Source: Acanthopleura granulata
Lineage: Eukaryota > Mollusca > Polyplacophora > Chitonida > Chitonidae
Assembly (NCBI GenBank): GCA_016165875.1
Contig: JABBOT010000013.1
Coordinates: forward strand, 13,179,435-13,243,434
Direction: 5' to 3'
Length of the DNA stretch: 64,000 nt
Part shown: positions 54,667 through 64,000 of the stretch, one piece after another
Layout: every line of letters starts with the position of its first letter
Numbering within the stretch: position 1 is the first letter of the stretch
Made by a program: the position numbers and the translations under genes
Notes under the pieces: model-generated
Databases searched by the model: none
What the model saw: the letters and a program-made list of their open reading frames with translations, nothing else
What the model was told of the DNA's origin: nothing

Positions 54667-57600
54667 ATGGCGAGCGTGTCGTACCACATCGCCCATCTTC
54701 TGGACAAGGTAAGTGTTGTCCGCGAAATTCATCTTTCATGTTTCAACAACAACAACAACGTGAAATATGCCTATCTCATCGTGCAAAAACAGATGAATTT
54801 TAGAAATACAAACATGTCTGTGCCTTTCGGAGACTCACCCTCGTTGTCTCTAACCACTGATTACTGACACCAAGGTACAGATTTGTTCCGATCGACTTAC
54901 ACAAATTGTCCCGAGAACTGTGGTGTAGCGCCAAGAAAGGCAGAGGCTCGTCAGCAATTTGATTGGATAGAAAGTTTTTATGCATGTCATCCAAAAGACG
55001 GTTTGCAACTTTTTCCAGTACAAAATTTCTAAGTGTGACCAGATTTTGGGTGAGTGAATATGGCTTGAAAGCGAACACTCCTAGACATAGATGCTGGCCT
55101 TCAGAAGGCAGAGGTACTGATACTCAAAACCGCAGGCTAGTAGAATCCTGTTTTGATGACATGTTACATGTACATAGAAACTATAGGATTTGTAACGAAC
55201 GGTGTGCTGTTCACGTGTTGCTGTCCACCCTCTGTATGACGTCAGTGTTTTCCCCCCACAATCACATGCTTTTACTGTGTTCTCTTGGATTAAAAAACAT
55301 GGGCTTTGTGATTTAAAAAAAAATGTAGTGGAAGTAACATCTGTTTTGTTTAGTGTCGCAAGTCTGTCACATGACATGATCACTAGTGTCTTGCACTAAG
55401 CACATGTGGGTGAATGTAAGCTTGCTATGTTACCTTGAAGTTTATCAAGAAAATCGCTGGTTTTGAACTTTTACCACACATCAGTGTTGGATCTTTTAAA
55501 CAGACACCTATATCACTAGACCATGCAGTTTGTGTTATCAAAAGCTGTTTTTTTGTTTTTTTTTACACGTGTTCAAGATGGAAGAATTTTGCAAGGATTG
55601 ATTGCACATGTGCATGGGTCACATGACTTTGTCTTGTGGACAACATTTGTAGAGGGTGTCCTCTATGGTGCAGTTAGCATTCAACAAGACTCATTCAGTA
55701 AAGCTTGAATGAACTGATGTAAGAAGTGAAGTGTCGCCTGAAGAACAATATGTAAACAGGACCCTCATCTTCACTTTGTCCAAAACTTTTTATCCAATCA
55801 CTCATTGATGTGTTAAGTTTTGAGGAAGTTTAGAGGAGACGGACCCGTGTGGAGCAATACAATGTCTTATGTCTTGACTCACCTAGGACTGGTGTGGCTG
55901 TGGTCAGAACTGACGTGGAGCATTTTGGAGAGAAAGGACTGAAAGTCAGGCCAGTGTGGGTGAAATCAGTCTTAGTTTATTGACATTTTTGTGGGGATGA
56001 TGTAAGGCCGGATGCATTTGACCTGTGTTTCCAATACAACATCAGTTGGAGAAGGTTACCCCCAAAACGTATTTTGTATTGTGGCCTTAACTTATTCTGT
56101 GTCTTTGTGTTAGATGACGTCCAGCGACAAGGACTTCCGGTTCATGGCCACAAATGACCTGATGGCTGAGCTTCAGAAAGATTCCATCAAACTGGACGAG
56201 GACAGTGAACGCAAGGTAACTGATGGTCATCTGACTACCTAGGGTATCTTAGGTTTATACACGAGGCTGGGAGATCGGGGATAATTCCAGTCAGGTTCAT
56301 ACCAAAGACTTTAAAAGTACTGATTGCTGCCTGGCTTGACACTCAGCGCTGAGTGGTTAGAGCAGGGGAACAGGGCTGGTCAAGGCATAAATACATGATG
56401 AGGACTCGTAGTCATATGACTAGAAAATTGTTAAGTAAGGTGTAAAAGCTAAGCATACATACGTGTACATTCATATTTTTTATACAAGCATGACTGAAAT
56501 TCACAGTGGTAAAAAACAGCAAAATATACATTTACATGCATTCGGCATTAGATATGTTCTCAGTGTTTTTCCTAAACAATAAAACATACATTAACATACA
56601 TACATTTAAAACTGATGTGGAACGAATGAATATAGACAATATTTCAGCCATATTGCAACAGCAGAATGTTTAGGTCAGGGGACACTACTCTAATTATTAA
56701 AGTGCACAGTTAAAGTCAACATTGTCTTGGCATAAATCATGTTTTTGGAATCACCAGGTTGTAAAGATGCTGCTGAAGCTGCTGGAAGATAAGAATGGTG
56801 AGGTACAGAATCTGGCTGTCAAGTGGTAAGGCATTTTGCTTTCACACATTTACTCAATTAACAACAATATCTCCCATCAGTGACATGCCACAAATCTTTG
56901 TGACGGTGGGACCAGATGCAGGCCTTGGTATTTGAGGTGTACTATTCATGCTCCCACACCAAGTACACTCCTGAAACAAAATGCAGGTATGCTAAAAACG
57001 CATGCCTGAAATAATGGAGGATCTGGGAAGTGTGAATCTAGGTGTGCAAAGCACACTTCTGGTCTTCTGCACTGGGGTGTGTTAGTTAAAAAACAAAATC
57101 GAAGTCCTGCAGATGTAACATTATATTGCTGCATGTAATAATCAAAGATTTAAACTTGTTTAGTCTGACCAGCTAAAATTCACCAGCTATAAGGTTCACA
57201 TTACAAGTGGAAGATTGGAGTGTATTTGAAATTCATATGACCCAGTTAACAGATCATGGGATGTCATTTTCCTAGCATCTCAGAGACAGTTGTGAACAAG
57301 ATTAGTTCATGTTGTAAGGGGGTAATGTTACATCAGGAAATTTTCTGGCTTGTGCTAGACTCACAGGTACGCGTTTAAGATTTCAGCCTATTTCAAGAGG
57401 TGCCTTATTTCTGCTGAATAATGAAGAGTGATTACATTTTCAGTGTCATTTTGTTATCAGATTCGTTCGCTTTGAGCTCAAGTCCAGCTCATGCTGGCTT
57501 CCTCTCCTGCCGGGATGAATCAGTCAGTCAGGAAAAATGTAAAAGACGTTAAAAAGATTATAAAATTCTCTATTAAATGTAAAAAAATGTTTTAAATTGT

Positions 57601-60600
57601 ATAAAGTAGGTGCTGGCTTATCTTCGTTTGAAGTGTGGAGTATTGTGCTGCCGACTGGAGATTTGAAGGCCCCCATGCTTTTTCGCTTGTGAGGGATTGA
57701 CCAATCAGAGTGCTAGGAGATATCAGCTGTTTATAAGCTGTGACGTAAATGTTCTTAGTTTTCTGTCAATGTAACATGTAATAACATAGGGACAGCATAC
57801 TTTTAATATTATATGGTTTAATTATAACAGGTACATAGGTGAACAACACAGCATAGTATTTCGAGACCATTGTGTTTTGGCAGGAGTAAGTTTTTTGATC
57901 ATTTCATGTTATAAATTTACATATATACTCAAGTTACAAACACAAATCGAGCACTCTACTACAGTCTCAGGTGACAGCAAGTGCTCAGCGCTTAGAACAG
58001 TTGCGTCACAGCCCAGACAGAATGTGTATGTTTCGTGTTAGGTGACGGAGCACAATCAAATGGCAGTTTCTGCTGTTGTAGTAGCTGTAAGAAAAAAACA
58101 TTGTACCGAAATAAACATAATATTGTCCAGCCTTAACTTAGAACATGAACTGTCTTTCACTTTAAAAAAGCTAAAGGTGAAATACAGTACATTTTGTACA
58201 TGTAGGTATAGCCCAGTGGGAAGAGTATCTTATTACAGTTATACATCTAGATAGCAAATGACAGGGATTCTGACATAATCTCTGCTGCCTGTTTCAGTCT
58301 GGGTCCCCTGGTGAACAAGGTGAAAGAATTTCAAGTGGAGACAATTGTAGACACGTTGTGTAGTAACATGTTATCGGACAAGGAACAGCTCAGAGATATT
58401 TCCAGTATTGGTGAGTTGTTTGTCACTTAGTGGATGGGTCAGCAGCACTTAAATGACATGAGTCACCAGTAAGCATAGATTTAGCCAGATTTTTTGAAAT
58501 GTTTCATGCGACACTCAGGAGTATTTCACTTAACAATGCCGGCCAGTATTATGATGGGAATAGACCAAGCGAGGTCACAAAGCTGCAAACATGGACAGGT
58601 TGCTGGCAGACTTTTCCCACGTATGGCCAGAAAGAAAGCCAGCCAGAGCTGGACCCGAACTTGCGACGACTGCATTGGTTGAAGGCTCCTGTGTTATTGT
58701 GTCATTGAACAATGTTTGCATTTGGGTATTAAGCAGGAAGCAACAGAATCTGGTCAGTTGAAGTTGGACATTCAGATTGACTTTTAATTTTTCTTGTATA
58801 AGTGACATACTTACATATTTCGTTCTTCATACAACAGTCAAACGGATTATAAACCAGAAAGAAAAGACACAGGACATCGTTCAGTTCAGGATTGCTCTTT
58901 GTCCTGTTTGCAGGTCTGAAGACTGTGATTAGTGAGTTACCTCCCTCTTCTACGGCATTGGCGGCCAGCATTTGTAAGAAGATCACTGGGAGGCTGACCA
59001 GTGCCATTTCTAAGGTGAGGAATCAAGTGTGTTTCAGAGAGAACAGAGTTGTTTTATTAAGAAAGGCTCAGATTTGCCAAAAATGAGTTTGTCAGCCTGT
59101 GTGAAACAAAGGATGTATCCTTATATGTTTTCTTGGAACACAGAATGTAGCCTGTCGATATGTTCTTGGAATGTAGCCTACCAGTGCATTCTTCGAATAT
59201 TGAACATAGTGGCAGTAACGTATTACTTTGTTCTTGGAATGCAAAATATAGGTTGCCAGTGTTTTCTGGGAATACATAGCATGGCCTGTTATTTGAATAC
59301 TGAACGTTGTGGCAGTAGCCTGCTAATGTATTGTTGGAATGCACAATTTGGCCTGCAAGTTTTTATTCTTGAAATATGGAACGTAGCCTTGAAATGCAGT
59401 ACATATCACACCAAAGACTTAAAATGGCACTTGTTGGTGCCTCGCTTGGCACTCAGCACTGAGGGCTTAGAGCAAGGATACAGGACTGGTCAGTTCTGTG
59501 TTAGTGTAATGTGACTACTAGGTGGGGTGCCATGTCGTGATGTTCCAGTGGTGGCAGCACTTTGGTGGTATGGACTCTGCCACAAGAAGACACAGTGTAT
59601 ACATACCAAGGACGCCTCATTGTCATACCTGTATAACTGAAAAATTGTTAAGTACAAGACAAAACCCAAAATACATACATAAATACAGAGTGTATGCTGC
59701 GTTCTTTGAATACGAAATGTAGCCGGTCTGTGTTTTCTAGTTTTTCATGGATGTGATTGTGTTCACAGCAAGAAGATGTTTCTGTACAACTGGAAGCCCT
59801 GGACATACTGGGGGATCTCCTCAGCAGGTTTGGTGGTGAGTTGACAAGAACAAAGTGACAAACAGGAGTTGGTAGGACAGACCGTAATGGCTGAGTTTTT
59901 CTTTGCAAATCTATGAAACTAGGTGTAGATACATTGTACGGGTAATATCTTGGGTGACACCAAGTGTCTGGCTCTGAAGTTGCTGGTTAAAAAGCCAGAG
60001 TGATGTCTGCAAATTTTTACTGCTCTAGCATCTGTTCCATATCTTAAGCAGAAGTTTGTAAATATCAAACAGCAAGTTTACTATTGTTACGAAATATGAT
60101 TTTTACCTGTGAACAAAATCACTATTTTATTTCACTTTTACAAATCTGTAAATGATTTTAATCAGATTTTTTTTTTTTTTTTTTGTTGTGCAGGTCTGCT
60201 CATCAGCTTCCACCATTCCATCATGCAGGCGCTTCTGCCGCAGCTTTCCAGTCCACGTCTGGCTGTGCGCAAACGTGCGATCATTGCTATCGGCCACCTA
60301 GTGATGAGTTGTAACAACACTCTGTTCGTGGAGCTGATTGAATTCTTGTTGGCGGAACTCAGCAAAAATGCGTCCACATCCACCACGCGAACATACATCC
60401 AATGTCTCGGGGCAATCAGGTGAGCAGCCCGTAGCCAGTCTACTAAAAGTATGGAAGTTTCTACAGGCATGGGAATTTTCTTCCAGTTGGCTGATTTCAG
60501 GCTTTTTTTTTGTTTCAAACTTGGAAAAACAAAAGACAAACTGAGTTTGTAAGGACAGGCGATTGCTAATGTAACTTGGAGGTAGGGTGAGGTATTTTCA

Positions 60601-63600
60601 GACCTTGGCAAACTTCAGATTTTCTTCTGATCATGATGTCCCATATCTGTTTCTAAGATGAAATTTGCAGGCTTCAAAATTAACAATTATCCACTGGTCT
60701 GAAACTGATCTGGCTTTTGCCCTGAAATGATGCATATCTTCTCTAATGGGCTTCATATCGTATAGGCCTACAGGGACATATCTAGAGCCATCTTAGTTCC
60801 ATAAAACGTTTGGGCCCCCAAACTGTAAGCTGCCCAAACTATTCAAGCTGTTTTAAAAATAACAAGTAAATTGAACACAAATATGATGGTAAACCAATAG
60901 AAAATTAAGTTATACACAAGTATCTATGATTCACATACTTCAGTACTTTCAGAAAGCTACCTTGAGAGTTGGGTTTTATAAAATTTATTAATGCACAGTC
61001 ACTGTGTCTTTATGAGGTTTGGGATCAGAACCTATAATTTTTTTCCAGATATGGCCCTGGTTTATCATTGCTAATTTTAACGTAATACAAGGATGAAATG
61101 AGAACAAAAAATGTACAGTGCCCTATATAATGTGCTTGCAAGGAGTCAGTATAGAATTTTATATTTTCCCCACCAGTTGTAAGTGCTGTAATAGATTTAG
61201 TTGTAATTGAAATGAAGTCTGCGTAGGAGAATCGACAGATGTATATCTGCCTACTGCCATTAGCATTGCAAATGACTTTAATAGAGACAGTGGCCCAATG
61301 TTACATCTCAAGTTGTTGATAATGTTCATTATCAATGAGGTGTGCTAAGGGGACTCATTGAACACCTGACAGCAGGGCCTTGACGTCATTTTAGTGAGAT
61401 CAAATGTTCCTTTCTCAACTCATCATAATGACATCACAGTAAAGACAGCACGTCACGACAGTCAAGTCTGATAACATTGTAGCATTGTAGACATTGCAAT
61501 ACAATCAATTTTTGACAAAACACTGTCTCAAGGTCCTGCTTCGCACTAGCGCCACTTCATTGCGTTAAAATACACGTACCCTTGCCATTGATGATGCTAG
61601 AATAGTATAAAGTAGGCTTCTTAATGTTACCTTTAAGTCTTTCACACCTACTATGTATAAATTCTTTGAGATTATCCCCTGAAAATGCACTTTGTGGTTG
61701 AAATTTTAGGTTATTTACAGTAAATTCCTTGAACTGTTTTGCCCTTTAAGCCGACAAGCAGGACATCGCATCGGAGAGCATTTGGACCGTATCGTCCCCC
61801 TGGTGGTGAAGTTCTGTAAGATAGAAGATGATGAGCTGAGGGAGTATTGTATCCAGGCCTTCGAGTCCTTTGTCAGGAAATGTCCTAAAGAGATAACGCC
61901 GTTCGTATCCGATGTAAGTACTGTGTGACAGATCTGATATAGCACAGATCGGAGTTGTTTTAGATCCAACTGTCTTTTCGGACAACTGTTTTCAACTGGA
62001 GCAGACGCCGCCAAGTGTATTCACCCGGCCGTTAGGCAGCATGCTACTGTTTAGCTGAAGCAGGGACATGTTTAGTGGCATCTTTTCGTTTTGCTTATGT
62101 AGGCGTAGCCGTTCGATATGTCAGGTCAAAGTTTTCGCAGTTTGTCCGAGTAAGATGGGATAAAATCTATTTTAGGTGGAAATATCGATAGTACTATTGA
62201 AGGACTGATATAACGTCTGGTTTTCGGAGTTTAAGTGCTACATGTAGGTAACAGTGTAAAGTTGAGGTATAGCTGGGATGACAGTGTGTGCATTTTATTG
62301 TTTGTGACGTTCATGTGGCAGGAAATTTTATATCAGGATATACAAGATAAAGTTTATGTTGTATTCAGGTGTAATTTGTGCATGACTTGTCCTGAGTTAT
62401 ATCTCATGTTGCTAAAATTGTACATTTGTCAGTGGAACTTGCGTACATAGCTGAAGAAAATTTATTTGTTAGCCTTCCGGAAATAACAACGATCCAGCAT
62501 TGATGGTAGTAAAATATTTGACTCAAAACGTATAAATGTTGAAGGTGAATAGATTGATCAATTAATATTACCCCTTGTATTTCTGCATCTGACAGATTAT
62601 CCACATCTGCCTGGAGTACATTTGCTATGATCCAAACTACAACTACGACGATGATGATGATGAGAGCTCCATGGATACAGAAATGGAGGAGGAAGATGAA
62701 GGGTGAGGAAGTGTAACATAGTCTGTTGTTGTGGCTTATAGCTCGAAAGTGAAAGTGAATTATTTTTTGAAAGGAAGAAGATGGGTGAAATTGAAAATGG
62801 CATTGAGATAAGAAAGTGAAAGTGTTACTTGCTTTCATTGTCTCTGGATGTGAGTAGTTGTTGTGGTTTTCTTTGTGTGGACTTGCTGGGTTCCTCTTCT
62901 CAAACTAGTAATGGCCTTTTCTGTTGATATGCTGTTTTCCCAATCACTGCTGACACCCTGTTTTCCCGATCACTATTTCTGTTGACACCCTGTTTTCCCA
63001 ATCACTATTTCTGTTAACATCCTGGGTTACCCGATCACTATTTCTGTTGACATCCTGGTTTGCTGTTCAGGCCAACTTTAAAAGTTTATTGTTGAGCATA
63101 GCCCCACCATATAAAAGAAAATAGGGTTGTTTGGAATGGGATTCTTTCTTTTGTATTCTGGCTAATGAAAGAGATAGGGAATTGACATAAAGAGAAAAAA
63201 TAAATAAAACAAAGTGGAAAAGCATAGGGATTTTGAGGAAATAAACAGATATAGAAAAAATAAATGAGTAAAATAATGTGAAAAATCCCAGCAAAAATAA
63301 ATAAATAAAGTAAAAAGTTTCAGAGAAAAATAAGATAGGGATTTGGAAAAGTGAAAAATAAATAAATAAAGTGAAAATCCCTGTAATAATGAATAAATGA
63401 ACAAAATAAAGTGAAAAATGCCTGGAAAAAGTAGGATATGAATTTTGAGGAAACACGTGGCAGTAAATAAATGAAATAAAGTGAAAAAAACCTTGATGAA
63501 GGAAGAACATACTTGTGTGTGTGGTCGGGGGAGTCCATTTATGGAAGGTCATTCAGGTTATTCCCAACAAGCGTGTTCTTCTGCACGCCCCCTGTTCAGC

Positions 63601-63777
63601 TGATCACGGTTTCTGTTGACAGTGAGAGCGAGGAGGAGTACAGTGATGACGATGACATGAGCTGGAAAGTCCGCCGCGCCGCGGCCAAATGTCTGGACGC
63701 CATCATCGCTACACGGCACGAGATGCTGATGGAGTTCTACAGGATTGTGTCACCAGCTCTTATCGCACGGTTCAAAG
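54667..63777 (+). CDS. CAND1, cullin-associated NEDD8-dissociated protein 1 (5' part)
   Basis: Ten exons were joined by hand: 54667-54708, 56114-56215, 56758-56825, 58298-58410, 58914-59014, 59769-59835, 60194-60419, 61751-61913, 62596-62702 and 63623-63777. All have GT-AG borders and give one frame of 381 residues that continues past the window. The protein starts [14 protein letters not shown], followed by [17 protein letters not shown]. It is an array of HEAT helices and includes the acidic loop YDDDDDESS...EEEDEG and [20 protein letters not shown], all typical of CAND1. CAND1 wraps unneddylated cullin-RBX1 in cytoplasm and nucleus and swaps substrate receptors of SCF-type ubiquitin ligases. 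The full animal protein is about 1,230 residues, so roughly 31% is present. The ATG lies in GAAAATGGCG. Introns hold S2, R3 and SINE copies. Confidence 0.97.
56255..56455 (+). repeat. Dispersed repeat S2 (CAND1 intron 2)
   Basis: Blocks 'gaggctgggagatcggggat', 'ataccaaagactttaaaagt', 'cttgacactcagcgctgagt' and 'aacagggctggtcaaggc' match 14095 and 59400. It starts about 40 bp after the exon 2 donor. Confidence 0.65.
57475..57520 (+). repeat. SINE fragment (CAND1 intron 3)
   Basis: Only 'tgagctcaagtccagctcat' and 'gctggcttcctctcctgccg' of the SINE around the B box remains. Confidence 0.6.
58495..58710 (-). repeat. tRNA-derived SINE, antisense to CAND1 (intron 4)
   Basis: It begins at 'gaaatgtttcatgcgacact' (the tail is lost) and continues 'aggagtatttcacttaacaa', 'acaggttgctggcagacttt' and 'gagctggacccgaacttgcg' to 'gaaggctcctgtgttattg'. 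Diverged. Confidence 0.75.
59400..59675 (+). repeat. Dispersed repeat S2, longest copy (CAND1 intron 5)
   Basis: It begins 'acatatcacaccaaagactt', continues 'cttggcactcagcactgagg', 'gatacaggactggtcagttc', 'ggtggcagcactttggtggt' and 'aagaagacacagtg', and ends 'gaaaaattgttaagtacaag'. The 3' half matches the reverse copy at 31455-31690. Confidence 0.7.
61345..61605 (+). repeat. Dispersed repeat R3, copy 2 (CAND1 intron 7)
   Basis: Colinear with 49085-49390: 'ccttgacgtcattttagtga', 'gatcaaatgttcctttctca', 'cataatgacatcacagtaaa', 'aggtcctgcttcgcactagc' and 'gccact'. Confidence 0.65.
63065..63500 (+). repeat. A-rich tandem region related to MITE M1 interior (CAND1 intron 9)
   Basis: Units of roughly 45-60 bp such as 'atagggattttgaggaaata' and 'aataaataaagtgaaaaatc' repeat about seven times. 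'atagggatttt' followed by 'aaagaaa'-type words also marks the M1 interior (for example near 50555), so the array may have grown from an M1 insertion. Confidence 0.55.
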
Positions 63778-63804
63778 GTGAGGAATGTGAAAGGTCTGGG
63801 AAAG

Positions 63805-64000
63805 AGGATTTTGCTGACTTGGTGAGCGTGCTAATGACCCAGGAGCCGCTCACCAGTGTGGTAGCTGTGAGTTCAAGCACAGTTCATGCTGGCCTCCTCT
63901 CCAGCCATTCGTGAGAAAATCTGCCAGCAACTTGTGAATAGTCGTGGGTTTACCCTGGACTGTGGCCGGATTCCTCTCAATATAATGTTGGCTGCCGACA
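63805..64000 (+). repeat. tRNA-derived SINE, cut by window end (CAND1 intron 10)
   Basis: It begins 'gctgacttggtgagcgtgct' and 'aatgacccagga', keeps 'gtagctgtgagttcaagcac' and 'gtgggtttaccctgg', and continues past the window. Sense orientation relative to CAND1. The frame that runs from exon 10 into it is read-through. Confidence 0.82.

Noticed and set aside
54800..55400. Possible extra exon frames (92-117 codons) in CAND1 intron 1
   Set aside because: CAND1 residues 14 and 15 join directly across this intron. The frames overlap on opposite strands and contain no recognisable domain.

Overview
The window is eukaryotic, AT-rich and intron-rich. It is packed with tRNA-derived SINEs, MITE/foldback elements and minisatellites. 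The proteins, the spliceosomal introns with GT-AG borders and the style of the SINE (head GGCCTCCGTGGCTCAG, tail (ATAA)n) suggest a marine invertebrate, most likely a mollusc or another lophotrochozoan. That placement is an inference; no marker gene in the window fixes the species.

Two kinds of real gene are supported. (1) On the minus strand, between 7.9 and 52.4 kb, lie five head-to-tail paralogues of a four-transmembrane claudin/PMP22-like family, called A to E here: A 7882-10977, B 20447-25410, C 29695-32546, D 36543-39129, E 47803-52447. Each has the same architecture: exon 1 (TM1 plus a GLW-x2-C...GC extracellular loop), exon 2 (TM2) and exon 3 (TM3, a loop with an SWS motif, TM4 and tail). 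The first two introns are in phase 1 in all five. Gene E has a fourth exon coding a Pro/Tyr-rich repeat tail that ends in a possible PDZ ligand. I spliced all five by hand and each gives an uninterrupted frame. (2) On the plus strand, from 54667 to the window edge, are the first ten exons (about 381 residues) of CAND1, the cullin-associated HEAT-repeat exchange factor. It runs head-to-head with gene E across about 2.2 kb.

Layout: 0-7.8 kb has no recognisable gene and holds a foldback element, SINEs and dispersed repeats. 7.9-11 kb is gene A. 11-20.4 kb is intergenic, with SINEs and a 1.2-kb 38-bp minisatellite. 20.4-25.4 kb is gene B, with a 67-bp minisatellite and five SINEs in its introns. 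25.4-29.7 kb is intergenic. 29.7-32.5 kb is gene C. 32.5-36.5 kb is intergenic. 36.5-39.1 kb is gene D. 39.7-43.4 kb is a 3.6-kb array of about 47 copies of a 77-bp unit. 43.4-47.8 kb holds more repeats and one orphan exon candidate. 47.8-52.4 kb is gene E. 52.5-64 kb is the CAND1 promoter side and gene.

The most unusual signals concern how repeats meet exons. In gene A, intron 2 carries tandem copies of its own 3' splice site. In gene C, intron 2 carries tandem copies of its own 5' splice site. Exon 2 of gene E sits between two different MITEs, each within about 35 bp of a splice site. All ten SINE copies inside claudin-like introns lie in the sense orientation, while intergenic ones are mixed. 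Genes C, D and E share a palindromic promoter-proximal element, TGGACGAGTCCA, next to a CACCTG E-box, and their start codons sit in a CAAGATGGCGGC-like (TISU/YY1) context. No tRNA, rRNA, CRISPR or prokaryotic feature was seen.
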